Assembly (NCBI RefSeq): GCF_030816475.1
Contig: NZ_JAUSXF010000001.1
Coordinates: forward strand, 2,728,001 to 2,792,000
Source of the DNA: Arthrobacter pascens
GTDB lineage: Bacteria > Actinomycetota > Actinomycetes > Actinomycetales > Micrococcaceae
Reading direction: 5' to 3'
DNA: 64,000 nucleotides
This document shows, one piece after another, positions 1 through 11,284 of this stretch. Position 1 is the stretch's first letter. The number at the start of each line of letters is the position of its first letter. The translations under genes were made by a program, and so were the position numbers. The notes beneath the pieces are model-generated. The model did not search any database, had not been told where the DNA came from, and saw only the letters and a list, made by a program, of their open reading frames with translations.

Positions 1-18
1 GCTCGTTTCGGCGATCCC

Positions 19-2657
<2,639 letters not shown>

Positions 2658-2751
2658 GGAAAATGCTCCTCATGTTGGGTTGGTAGTTGATTGTCTCGGA
2701 CGTTCTAGGGGAATTCTTTACTGAAAGCCTGTCACAGACGGCGGCGGGCCA

Positions 2752-3285
2752 TTACTGGCCGCCGGCTTCCTCTGCGAGCTGCAGGAACCGCGCAGCCAGG
2801 TCCTGTCCGCCCTGGGGGTCCCGGGAGACCAGCAGCACGGTGTCGTCCCCGGCGATGGTCCCCAGGATCGAAGGCATCACGGAATGGTCGATGGCCAGGG
2901 CCAGGAAATTGGCCGCCCCCGGCGGAGTCCGCAGGACCGCGATGTTCGCCGAGGCTTCCGCCGTGACCAGGAGTTCGCTGCACAGCCGGGCAAGCCTCGC
3001 GTCAAGGATTTCCTGGCTCACACCGCTCTTGGCGGCGCGTTCGCCGCCCTCGCCCGGAACGGCGTAGACCAGGACGCCTTCCTTGCCGCGTACCCTGACG
3101 GCGCCAAGTTCCACAAGGTCCCGGGACAGCGTCGCCTGGGTGACCTGCACGCCGTCGTCCGCCAGCAATGCCGCGAGCTCCGCCTGGGAGCGGACGGATT
3201 CACCCGTCAGGATGGCGGTGATCCGCGCCTGGCGGGCGGTCTTGGTGGCCGGGCTTGAGCCCGGCTGTGCAGGTTGGACGGACAC
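2752..3285 (-). CDS. argR: Arginine repressor ArgR
   Basis: Hexameric arginine-dependent repressor of arginine genes. The 177-residue protein has an N-terminal winged helix (SQAELAALLADDG...TQATLSRDLVELGAVRV, roughly residues 35-75) and a C-terminal oligomerisation and arginine-binding domain with the GTIAGDDT motif. The GTG start shares a base with the argF stop (TAGTG), so the genes are translationally coupled. An in-frame upstream extension would lie wholly inside argF and has no homology. Its placement within the operon implies autoregulation through the operator region before argC. Confidence 0.96.
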   Translation of the reverse strand: MSVQPAQPGSSPATKTARQARITAILTGESVRSQAELAALLADDGVQVTQATLSRDLVELGAVRVRGKEGVLVYAVPGEGGERAAKSGVSQEILDARLARLCSELLVTAEASANIAVLRTPPGAANFLALAIDHSVMPSILGTIAGDDTVLLVSRDPQGGQDLAARFLQLAEEAGGQ

Positions 3286-4322
3286 TAGAACGTGCTCTCC
3301 CCGGTGCCTTCGACAGGAGAAAGTCCGTCCACGAAAGCCAGGCCGGAGCGGTGCATGAGCCACGCCATCAGTGCCTTCTGGGCATGGAGCCGGTTCTCGG
3401 CCTCGTCCCAGACGATCGACTGCGGGCCGTCGATAACGCCGGCCGAGATCTCATAGCCCCGGTAGGCGGGCAGGCAGTGGAGGACGACGGCGTCATCCGC
3501 CGCGTGTTCCATGGCCGCCTCATCGACGGAATAGTCCCGGAACAGCTGCATCCGGGCTTCCTTTTCGGCTTCCTGGCCCATCGACACCCACGTGTCGGTG
3601 GCCACGACGTCGGCGCCCTTGAGGGCCTCGGCAGCATTGGTGGTGACCAGCACCGAACCGCCTGTTTCGGCGGCCCGTGACTCGGCTGCTGCCACGATCT
3701 CCGGGGCCGGCAGGTAGCCCTCAGGCCCGGCGATGCGGACGTGCATTCCGGCCGTGACACCAGCCAGCAGGTAGGAGTTGGCCATGTTGTTGGCGGCATC
3801 GCCGAGGTAGCTCATGGTGAGGCCCTTGAGCTCGCCTTTGTGCTCCTTGACTGCCAGCAGGTCTGCCAGCAGCTGGCAGGGGTGGTAATCGTCGCAGAGA
3901 GCGTTGATGACAGGCACCCTGGAGTTCTGCGCCATTGCCACGAGCCCGGAGTGCGCCCCCGTGCGCCACACGATGGTGGAGACCATACGCTCCAGGACCT
4001 TCGCGGTGTCCTCCACGGATTCCTTGTGCCCGATCTGAGCCTCGCCCGGATTGATGATCAGGGCATTGCCGCCCATGTCAGCCACTCCGGTGGCGAACGA
4101 TACCCGGGTGCGCGTGGAGGTCTTGTCGAAGATGACAGCCACCGTCCTGCGGCCGTTCCCGTCTGCGGCGTACGGCTGGACGCTGTACGGTGCGGCCTTC
4201 ATCCTGACGGCGAGCTCGAGCACCTCGGCCTGCTCGGCCGGGCTGAGGTCAGTGTCCTTGAGGAAATGCCGGGTTGTGATGGCTGAAGGAACTGTGGTGA
4301 TTGAGGAATCTGCGGTCGTCAC
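3285..4322 (-). CDS. argF: Ornithine carbamoyltransferase
   Basis: Transfers the carbamoyl group from carbamoyl phosphate to ornithine, giving citrulline. Family motifs are present: the carbamoyl-phosphate loop STRTRVSF, the DDYHPCQ segment and the ornithine-binding HCLPAYRG. At 345 residues it is a little longer than usual because of about 17 extra N-terminal residues before TRHFLKDTDLS. The GTG start overlaps the argD stop as GTGA, which supports the longer start. Chain between argD and argR in the arginine operon. Confidence 0.97.
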   Translation of the reverse strand: MTTADSSITTVPSAITTRHFLKDTDLSPAEQAEVLELAVRMKAAPYSVQPYAADGNGRRTVAVIFDKTSTRTRVSFATGVADMGGNALIINPGEAQIGHKESVEDTAKVLERMVSTIVWRTGAHSGLVAMAQNSRVPVINALCDDYHPCQLLADLLAVKEHKGELKGLTMSYLGDAANNMANSYLLAGVTAGMHVRIAGPEGYLPAPEIVAAAESRAAETGGSVLVTTNAAEALKGADVVATDTWVSMGQEAEKEARMQLFRDYSVDEAAMEHAADDAVVLHCLPAYRGYEISAGVIDGPQSIVWDEAENRLHAQKALMAWLMHRSGLAFVDGLSPVEGTGESTF

Positions 4323-5605
4323 TGGGCGTCCTTGGCTGTTTGGAGGATGGCCGGGAAGGCCGCGAGGAACGTGCTGGCCTGGTCCTTGGTCAGGACCAGG
4401 GGCGGAGCGAGCCGGATCGTGCGCGGCCCGGGGCTGTTGACGATGAACCCTGCTTCCAGGCCGGCGGTCACCACGGCAGGAGCGACGTCGGCGTCGAGGT
4501 CGAAGCCGATCAGCAGGCCCTCCCCCCGGACTTCGGTGACGCCTTCAATGCTGGCCAGCCGGGCCCGGAGGTGCTCCCCCACCACGTCAACGTTCTCCAG
4601 CACTCGCTGGCTTTCGATGGCGTGCAGCGTGGCCAGTGCGGCTGCCGTCGCAACCGGATTGCCGCCGAAGGTGGTGCCGTGCTGGCCTGCAGACAACAAC
4701 GACGACGTTCCGTCACCGAAGGTGATCAGGGCCCCGATGGGGAAGCCGCCGCCCAAGCCCTTGGCGAGCGTGACGGCATCGGGCATAATCCCGGAGTCCT
4801 CGCTGGCAAGCCACTTGCCGGTCCGGCCAATTCCGGTCTGCACCTCGTCCAGGATCAGCAACGCCCCTACCCTGGCAGTCAGCTCCCGTGCTGCCCGGAG
4901 ATATCCGGGCGGCAAGGGGCGCACGCCCGCCTCGCCCTGGATCGGCTCCAGGAAGACCGCAGCCACGCTTTCGTCCACAGCATCCTTGAGTGCCTCCACG
5001 TCGCCGAACGGGATGTGGACCACGCCGCCGGGCAGCGGCTCGAACGGTGCCCGGTAGGCTTCCTTGGCGGTGAGGGCAAGGGCGCCCATGGTCCGGCCGT
5101 GGAAGGCTCCCTCAAGCGCAATGATCTTGGTCCGCTTCTTGTCGCTGCCGCCCGTATTGCGCCGGGCCAGCTTAAAGGCGGCTTCATTGGCTTCGGTGCC
5201 GGAATTGGTGAAGAACACCTTCGAGCCCGCGGGGGCGTCCGTCAGGTCCAGCAGCTTCTCTGCCAGCGCGATCTGGGTGGGGCTGGTGAAGAAGTTGGAG
5301 ACATGTCCCAGTGTGGCCAGCTGGCTGGAGATCACGGAGGTGACAAAAGGGTGGGCATGACCCAGGGCGTTGACGGCGATCCCGCCGAGCAGGTCCAGGT
5401 ACTCCTTGCCGTCGGCGTCCCAGACCAGGCAGCCGGCACCGCGCACCAGCACACGCTGCGGTGTGCCAAAGACGCCCATCAGGGATGTGGAATAGCGGGC
5501 CAGCCAGTCGGCACCGCTGGTGTGGCCTTTGCCGTCGACCAGGTCTCCGACTGGTGTTTTCTCAAGTGTTCCGGCCGCGTGGGTTCCGGTGCGTGTCTGG
5601 TTCAT
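4319..5605 (-). CDS. argD: Acetylornithine aminotransferase
   Basis: PLP-dependent class III aminotransferase that makes N-acetylornithine from N-acetylglutamate semialdehyde; the same family can serve as succinyl-diaminopimelate transaminase. The 428-residue chain shows [14 protein letters not shown], the cofactor-binding [14 protein letters not shown], and the Schiff-base lysine in [14 protein letters not shown]. The start codon overlaps the argB stop (ATGA) and its own stop overlaps argF (GTGA). A 30-residue N-terminal extension before the conserved core ([13 protein letters not shown]) is longer than in enterobacterial enzymes. Confidence 0.97.
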   Translation of the reverse strand: MNQTRTGTHAAGTLEKTPVGDLVDGKGHTSGADWLARYSTSLMGVFGTPQRVLVRGAGCLVWDADGKEYLDLLGGIAVNALGHAHPFVTSVISSQLATLGHVSNFFTSPTQIALAEKLLDLTDAPAGSKVFFTNSGTEANEAAFKLARRNTGGSDKKRTKIIALEGAFHGRTMGALALTAKEAYRAPFEPLPGGVVHIPFGDVEALKDAVDESVAAVFLEPIQGEAGVRPLPPGYLRAARELTARVGALLILDEVQTGIGRTGKWLASEDSGIMPDAVTLAKGLGGGFPIGALITFGDGTSSLLSAGQHGTTFGGNPVATAAALATLHAIESQRVLENVDVVGEHLRARLASIEGVTEVRGEGLLIGFDLDADVAPAVVTAGLEAGFIVNSPGPRTIRLAPPLVLTKDQASTFLAAFPAILQTAKDAQ

Positions 5606-6591
5606 GGGGTTACTCCTGCTGCTTCGTTGAGTACGTCTCCGTCGGGGACCACCTGCGTGCCGATGCCCGCGGTGGTGAATGTTTCCAGGAGCATGGAGTG
5701 CGGGAGCCGGCCGTCCACGATGTGCGCCTGTTCAACGCCGCCGTCAATGGCCTTCAGGCACGCCTGCATCTTGGGGATCATGCCCGATTCCAGTGATGGC
5801 AGCAGCCGGCGCAGTTCGGAGGCTGTGAGCGAGGAAATGAGCGAGGACCGGTCCGGCCAGTTGGCGTACAGGCCTTCAACATCTGTCAGGATGACCAGCT
5901 TGGACGCGTTCAGTGCCTCGGCAAGGGCAGCGGCTGCCGTGTCCGCGTTGACGTTGAGTACCTGCCCGGTGGTCTGGACGCGCTGGTCCGGCTGGAAACC
6001 CTGGCCGGCCCCGCCGTCGTCCTCAATTTCCGGTGCGACGGTGGATATCACGGGGATGCGTCCGGCCGCCAGGATGTCCAGGATGCCTTCGGGGTTGACG
6101 CCCACCACTTCGCCCACGAGGCCCAGGTCAACTTCCTCGCCGTCGATGACGGTGCCGGTCCGGACGGCGCGCAGGAGCCCGCCGTCTTCACCGGACATTC
6201 CGACGGCGTAGGGTCCATGGGAGTTGATCAGGCCGACGAGTTCGCGTCCCACCTGGCCGGTGAGGACCATCCGGACCACGTCCATGGCCTCCGGCGTGGT
6301 GACCCTGAGCCCGCCTTTGAATTCGGATTCGATGCCCAGGCGGCCGAGCATGGCGTTGATCTGGGGACCGCCGCCATGGACCACCACGGGATGGATCCCG
6401 ACATGGTGGAGGAAGACCACATCCTCGGCGAAAGCACGGCGCAGCTCGTCGTTGACCATGGCATTGCCGCCGTACTTGATCACCATGGTGGTTCCGGCGA
6501 AGCGCTGGATCCACGGCAGGGCCTCGATCAGGGTGCCGGCCTTGCTCCGGGCGTCAGTCATGGACGTGGTCTCACGGGTCTGGGTGTTCAT
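5602..6591 (-). CDS. argB: Acetylglutamate kinase
   Basis: Phosphorylates N-acetylglutamate and is usually the arginine feedback point. Amino acid kinase fold: the phosphate-binding [10 protein letters not shown] near the N terminus and [15 protein letters not shown]. The N-terminal segment before [12 protein letters not shown] suits the arginine-sensitive hexameric class, which is an inference from the family. Start choice is uncertain: an ATG four codons upstream (6603) has its Shine-Dalgarno-like GGAG touching it, the one used here (MNTQTRE) is spaced better, and a third ATG (MTDARS) also exists. Stop overlaps the argD start. Confidence 0.95.
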   Translation of the reverse strand: MNTQTRETTSMTDARSKAGTLIEALPWIQRFAGTTMVIKYGGNAMVNDELRRAFAEDVVFLHHVGIHPVVVHGGGPQINAMLGRLGIESEFKGGLRVTTPEAMDVVRMVLTGQVGRELVGLINSHGPYAVGMSGEDGGLLRAVRTGTVIDGEEVDLGLVGEVVGVNPEGILDILAAGRIPVISTVAPEIEDDGGAGQGFQPDQRVQTTGQVLNVNADTAAAALAEALNASKLVILTDVEGLYANWPDRSSLISSLTASELRRLLPSLESGMIPKMQACLKAIDGGVEQAHIVDGRLPHSMLLETFTTAGIGTQVVPDGDVLNEAAGVTP

Positions 6592-6624
6592 GGGGTGCAG
6601 CATCTCCAGGTTTGGCTGGTTGAT

Positions 6625-7791
6625 CTAGCTTGAGTAGGCGCTGTTTTCGTGCACGTAATCATGCGTGAGGTCGTTGGTCCAGATGGTGGCTTCCGCGTCG
6701 CCGGCCTGAAGGTCTATCTCCACGTGCACTTCCCGCGGTTCCAGGTCCACGAGGTTGCGGTCATCGCCGATGCTGCCGTTGCGGCAGATCTGGATCCCGT
6801 TCATGGCCACATTGAGCTTGTCCGGCTCAAAAACGGCGTCAGTGGTTCCCACAGCAGACAGGACCCGGCCCCAGTTGGGATCCTTGCCGAAGATGGCCGC
6901 CTTGAAGAGGTTGGACCTCGCGACGGAACGGCTGACAATTTCGGCGTCCCGTTCGCTGGCCGCGTTGAACGTACGGATGGCGATGTCGTGGCTGGCACCT
7001 TCGGCGTCGCCAATCAGTTTGCGCGCCAGTTCGGCACACACCTGGGTGAGGCCGGCACCGAACGCCTCGGCAGAGGGCACGGCGCCGGATGCACCGGAAG
7101 CCAGCAGCACCACAGTGTCGTTGGTTGACATGCAGCCATCAGAGTCGGCACGGTCAAAGGTGACCCGCGTGGCGTCCCGAAGGGCGAGGTCAAGCAGTTC
7201 GGGAGCGACCTCAGCGTCAGTGGTGAGCACAACCAGCATGGTGGCCAGGCCGGGGGCCAGCATGCCTGCACCCTTCGCGATGCCGCCGATGGTGAACTCC
7301 TGGCCGTCGCCGTTCATGCCGATGAACAGAGCTGCCTTTGGTACGGAGTCAGTGGTCATGATGGCAAGGGCCGCCTCGGGGCCGCCATCCGTGCTGAGCG
7401 CCGTCGAGGCTGCCTCGATGCCTGGCAGGATCTTGTCCATCGGCAGCTGCTCGCCGATGAGGCCAGTGGAGCATACCAAAACGTCGGTCGCCGAAATCTC
7501 CAGCACCTTGGCCACTTTTTCGGCGGTGCTGTGGGTGTTCTGGAATCCTTCGGGCCCGGTGCAGGCATTCGCACCGCCGGAATTGAGGACAACGGCGTCC
7601 ACCCGGCCGTCGGAGACAACCTGGCGTGACCAGTGGACGGGAGCGGCTGCCACCCGGTTGCTGGTGAAGACGGCGGCGGCTGCCTTGGAGGGTCCGTCGT
7701 TGACTACCAGGGCGAGGTCGGGTTTGCCGGATGCCTTCAGTCCGGCAGTGATGCCGGCAGCCCGGAATCCGAGGGGGGCTGTAACGGTCAC
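6625..7791 (-). CDS. argJ: Bifunctional ornithine acetyltransferase / N-acetylglutamate synthase
   Basis: Recycles the acetyl group from N-acetylornithine to glutamate and, in bifunctional forms, uses acetyl-CoA. The Ntn-type precursor cleaves itself before a threonine; the site is visible in [15 protein letters not shown] (A|T). The 388-residue length is normal. The GTG start overlaps the argC stop (GTGA). The frame is open much further upstream but that part lies inside argC. No separate N-acetylglutamate synthase gene is in the window, consistent with the cyclic acetyl pathway. Confidence 0.97.
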   Translation of the reverse strand: MTVTAPLGFRAAGITAGLKASGKPDLALVVNDGPSKAAAAVFTSNRVAAAPVHWSRQVVSDGRVDAVVLNSGGANACTGPEGFQNTHSTAEKVAKVLEISATDVLVCSTGLIGEQLPMDKILPGIEAASTALSTDGGPEAALAIMTTDSVPKAALFIGMNGDGQEFTIGGIAKGAGMLAPGLATMLVVLTTDAEVAPELLDLALRDATRVTFDRADSDGCMSTNDTVVLLASGASGAVPSAEAFGAGLTQVCAELARKLIGDAEGASHDIAIRTFNAASERDAEIVSRSVARSNLFKAAIFGKDPNWGRVLSAVGTTDAVFEPDKLNVAMNGIQICRNGSIGDDRNLVDLEPREVHVEIDLQAGDAEATIWTNDLTHDYVHENSAYSS

Positions 7792-8819
7792 GGGGCAACT
7801 CCCTGCAGGTTGAGGCCGGCGGTTTCTGCCAGCCCGAGCGCGATGTTCATGGATTGCACAGCGCCGCCTGCAGTCCCCTTGGTGAGGTTGTCCAGGACAC
7901 ACGTGACGATGACGCGGCCAGTGTGTTCGTCCAATGCCACCTGCATGGCGGCGTGGTTGGATCCAACAACGGACTTGGTGGTGGGCCACTGCCCTTCCGG
8001 CAGGAGGTGCACAAACGGCTCGTCGTCGTACGCGTCGGCCCAGGCCTGGCGGACGTCGGCTGCTGTGGTTCCCGCCTTCACCCTGGCTGTTGCCGTGGTC
8101 AGGATGCCGCGGCTCATGGGTGCCAGCGTAGGGGTAAAGGAAACAGTCACACGTCCACCGGCGGCATTGGACAGGCCCTGCTCGATTTCCGGAGTGTGGC
8201 GGTGTCCGCCTCCCACCCCGTAGGGGCTCATCGAGCCCATCACTTCCGATCCAATCAGGTTGACCTTCGCCGCTTTGCCCGCACCGGACGTACCGGAGGC
8301 GGACACAATCACCACATCTTCGGGCTGAAGCAGTTGGGCTGTGAAGCCAGGCGTCAAAGCCAGCAGGGCCGACGTCGGGTAGCAGCCGGGAACGGCGATG
8401 CGGGTGGCGCCCTTCAGCGCCTCGCGCTGGCCGGGAAGTTCCGGCAGGCCGTAGGGCCAGGTTCCGGCGTGGGCCGAGCCGTAGAATTTTTCCCAGGCGG
8501 CAGGATCCTCCAGCCGGTGGTCCGCCCCGGCGTCGATTACGACCGTGCCTTCGGGGAGCTGCGCGGCAATCTCGGCGGAGGCGCCGTGCGGCAGGGCGAG
8601 GAACACAACATCGTGGCCCGCCAGGTTCTCCACGGTGGTGTCTTCCAGGAGCCGGTCCGCCAGCCCCAGCAGATGGGGCTGCAGTTCGCCGAGGCGGGAT
8701 CCTGCATTGCTGTGCGCGGTGATGGCGCCGATGGTCACGTCCGGGTGTCCCGCCAGGAGGCGCAGCACCTCTCCCCCGGCGTAGCCACTCGCCCCGGAAA
8801 CGGCAACAGAAATAGTCAT
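7788..8819 (-). CDS. argC: N-acetyl-gamma-glutamyl-phosphate reductase
   Basis: NADPH-dependent reduction of N-acetylglutamyl phosphate. The N-terminal Rossmann start is [19 protein letters not shown] and the catalytic cysteine is in [14 protein letters not shown] use the ATG giving MTISVAVSG (343 aa). A longer version adds 12 residues ([12 protein letters not shown]), but the probable -10 hexamer TATGAT lies inside that extension, exactly seven bases before the chosen ATG, so the mRNA should begin at this codon. First gene of the operon. Confidence 0.96.
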   Translation of the reverse strand: MTISVAVSGASGYAGGEVLRLLAGHPDVTIGAITAHSNAGSRLGELQPHLLGLADRLLEDTTVENLAGHDVVFLALPHGASAEIAAQLPEGTVVIDAGADHRLEDPAAWEKFYGSAHAGTWPYGLPELPGQREALKGATRIAVPGCYPTSALLALTPGFTAQLLQPEDVVIVSASGTSGAGKAAKVNLIGSEVMGSMSPYGVGGGHRHTPEIEQGLSNAAGGRVTVSFTPTLAPMSRGILTTATARVKAGTTAADVRQAWADAYDDEPFVHLLPEGQWPTTKSVVGSNHAAMQVALDEHTGRVIVTCVLDNLTKGTAGGAVQSMNIALGLAETAGLNLQGVAP

Positions 8820-8826
8820 GCCTTGA

Positions 8827-8877
8827 ATCATACAGCAAACAGCAAAAGTATTCATGCTGTCCGATAATTATGCATGA
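8827..8877 (-). promoter_or_regulatory. argC operon promoter with probable ArgR operators
   Basis: On the minus strand a -10 TATGAT (8827-8832) is preceded, with a 17-base spacer, by ATGAAT (8850-8855), a weak -35. Two AT-rich GCAT-type elements, GCATGAATAC (8849-8858) and TGCATAATTAT (about 8864-8874), cover and flank the -35 in an otherwise GC-rich region, as ARG boxes do in other bacteria. The start codon is seven bases past the -10, so transcription should start at or one base before the ATG. The promoter is well formed; the ArgR assignment is inference. Confidence 0.55.
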
Positions 8878-9001
8878 CCTTGGAGTTGCTCGGATAAAGA
8901 ACGGCGCGACCCCTGCCGTATGCTGGACAAAGGGTGATCCTGACCGTGCAGTCCGAGTGTCGGCTGCAGCGTTGCCCGTAACTGTTACGAGGCCCCGTTA
9001 C

Positions 9002-10096
9002 ATGACCGCCACCCTCCTTACAACTGAACGCCCTAAATCGCGTATCCGCCAGCCCAACGCCGTCGTCCTGAGCTATTCGGAACTGCTGAAGTCCGTCAAG
9101 GCCGCGGGTTTGCTGGAACGCCGGGTTGGTTTCTACGTCACTGTCTTTGCCAGCCTGGTGCTCCTGATGGCGGCCACCTGGTTCGGTTTCGCCCTGATCG
9201 GTGACAGTTGGTTCCAGCTCCTGATCGCTGCGGCCCTGGGAGTCCTTTGCACCCAGCTGAGCTTCCTGGCCCATGAGGCCGGGCACCGCCAGATCTTCGC
9301 TTCACGCCGCGCCAACGACTGGTCCGCCAGGCTGCTCGCCACCTCTGTGGCCGGGATGAGTTACTCGTGGTGGGAGCAGAAGCACGGAGCCCATCACAAC
9401 CACCCGAACGTGATCTCCAAGGATCCGGACATCATGGACAGCCCCATCGCCTTCCACACCGAAACCGCGGCCGCCCGTCAAGGATGGCTCTCGTCCGTCC
9501 TGACGCGAAAGCAGGGCTGGTTCTTCTTCCCGCTCCTCCTGGGCGTGGGCCTGGGCCTCCAGATCGATTCCGTCAAGTTCGTCTTTCGCCGCGCCAAGGT
9601 CACGCACCGCTGGGTTGAGCTGCCCATCCTCGTCGTCCGGCTCAGCATCCTGCCCATCCTCGCCTTTTCATTCCTGCCGCTGGGGATGGCCTTTGCCTTC
9701 ATCGCCGTGCAACTCGCCGTTTTTGGTTTCTACATGGGTGCCTCGTTTGCACCCAACCACAAGGGCATGCCTGTCCTTCCCGCAGATAGCCGGGTGGATT
9801 TCTTCAGCCGTCAGGTGCTGACGTCCCGGAACATCTCGGGCGGCTTTTTTATGGATATCCTCTTGGGCGGCCTGAACCGCCAGGCCGAGCACCACCTGTT
9901 CCCGGACATGGCCCGGCCGCAGCTGGACAAGGCTGCAAAGATTGTCCGTGAGTATTGCCACAAGCACCAGGTCCCCTACACGGAAACGACGCTGCTGCAG
10001 TCCTACGGCATCATCGTCCGCTACCTCAATGACGTGGGGCTTGCCGCCGGACGCCACTTCGAGTGCCCGATGGCCACGGTTACCCGCCGCTACTGA
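9002..10096 (+). CDS. Membrane fatty acid desaturase (DesA3-like)
   Basis: Membrane di-iron desaturase expected to insert a double bond into acyl chains. The three histidine boxes are HEAGH (residues 91-95), HGAHH (128-132) and QAEHH (294-298). Hydrophobic pairs lie around residues 40-85 and 200-245. I start at MTATLLTTERPKS; an earlier in-frame ATG would add 44 residues that look like non-coding sequence. It is divergent from the argC operon and followed by a quinone oxidoreductase. It resembles actinobacterial acyl-CoA desaturases; regiospecificity cannot be read. A link to cold or membrane adaptation is only inference. Confidence 0.9.
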   Translation: MTATLLTTERPKSRIRQPNAVVLSYSELLKSVKAAGLLERRVGFYVTVFASLVLLMAATWFGFALIGDSWFQLLIAAALGVLCTQLSFLAHEAGHRQIFASRRANDWSARLLATSVAGMSYSWWEQKHGAHHNHPNVISKDPDIMDSPIAFHTETAAARQGWLSSVLTRKQGWFFFPLLLGVGLGLQIDSVKFVFRRAKVTHRWVELPILVVRLSILPILAFSFLPLGMAFAFIAVQLAVFGFYMGASFAPNHKGMPVLPADSRVDFFSRQVLTSRNISGGFFMDILLGGLNRQAEHHLFPDMARPQLDKAAKIVREYCHKHQVPYTETTLLQSYGIIVRYLNDVGLAAGRHFECPMATVTRRY

Positions 10097-10180
10097 GCGA
10101 GGCTGGCGTTCCGCCCGGGTGTCCCTAGGATGGTCTGAGGATCCGGGCAGGAAATCCCGTGCCGGAGGAGGAGAGCAGCC

Positions 10181-11146
10181 ATGACGCATGCAATCGTCGC
10201 CCGGCAGCAGGGCGGCCCCGAAGTACTGGAGTACGCAGAGGTTGAGCCGCCCGTTCCCGGGCCCGGCCAGGTGCTCATCAAGGTGGCCGCCGCCGGCGTC
10301 AACTTCATTGATACCTACCAGCGCGGCGGCGTGTACAAGGTTGAATTCCCGTTCACACCCGGGTCTGAAGCCGCAGGAACGGTTGAGAAGCTTGGTGCCG
10401 GGGTCGAGGATTTCACGGTGGGCAGCCGCGTGGCCACCGCCGAAGGCTCAAAGTGCTATGCGGGTTATACCGTCGTGGACGCCGCAAAGGCCCTCCCAGT
10501 GCCGGAGGGCGTGGACGACCTGACGGCGGCGGCGCTCCCGCTGCAGGGCATGACCGCGCACTATCTGATCAATTCCTCGTTCCGGGTGGAGCCAGGCCAC
10601 ACCGCCCTCGTCCACGCAGGTGCCGGCGGCGTAGGACTGCTCCTGATCCAGCTCCTCAAGGCTCGCGGCGCACGCGTCATCACCACGGTCTCCTCCGGTA
10701 CCAAGGAGGAGCTGGCCCGGGCAGCCGGGGCCGACCATGTGCTGCGCTATGCCGGCTTCCCGCATCATGTCCGTGACCTGACTGACGGAAAGGGTGTGGA
10801 CGTGGTGTACGACGGCGTCGGCAAGGACACCTTTGACGGGTCCCTTTCCTGCCTGCGCATCAGGGGTTTCCTGGTCCTTTTCGGTGCGGCTTCCGGGCCC
10901 GCCCCGGCTTTCGACCCGCAGCGGCTGAATGCTGGAGGATCGTTGACCCTGACCCGTCCTACACTGGGGCACTTCCTCCTGAACCAGCAGGAACGCCGGT
11001 GGCGTTCCACAGAAATTTTCGGCGCGGTTGCTGACGGAAGCCTCAAAGTCAGGGTGGGGTCCACGTATCCCCTTGCAGACGCCCGGCAGGCCCACGAGGA
11101 CCTTGAAGGTCGGCGCACCACGGGCAAGGTACTGCTGATCCCCTAG
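10181..11146 (+). CDS. NADPH:quinone oxidoreductase, zinc-free MDR family
   Basis: Medium-chain dehydrogenase/reductase of the QOR type, reducing quinones or enones with NADPH in the cytoplasm. 321 residues, starting THAIVARQQGGPEVLEY. The nucleotide-binding motif HAGAGGVGLLLIQL lies in the second half, and there are no structural zinc cysteines. GGAGGAGAG upstream of the ATG is a strong ribosome binding site. The gene lies 84 bp after the desaturase and 138 bp before the NRPS gene; a functional link to either is not evident. Confidence 0.92.
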   Translation: MTHAIVARQQGGPEVLEYAEVEPPVPGPGQVLIKVAAAGVNFIDTYQRGGVYKVEFPFTPGSEAAGTVEKLGAGVEDFTVGSRVATAEGSKCYAGYTVVDAAKALPVPEGVDDLTAAALPLQGMTAHYLINSSFRVEPGHTALVHAGAGGVGLLLIQLLKARGARVITTVSSGTKEELARAAGADHVLRYAGFPHHVRDLTDGKGVDVVYDGVGKDTFDGSLSCLRIRGFLVLFGAASGPAPAFDPQRLNAGGSLTLTRPTLGHFLLNQQERRWRSTEIFGAVADGSLKVRVGSTYPLADARQAHEDLEGRRTTGKVLLIP

Positions 11147-11284
11147 GTGCGACTTTGTCTGCAGGGGAACAACTCCCATTCCGCGCCCCAGAGGTTACGG
11201 CCGGGAAAAACGCAGGCGAACCCGCGGTGGACGGCCGGCAAACCGCGACACTTTCCGTTCATCTTGTCCAGAGAGACTGCAGGG

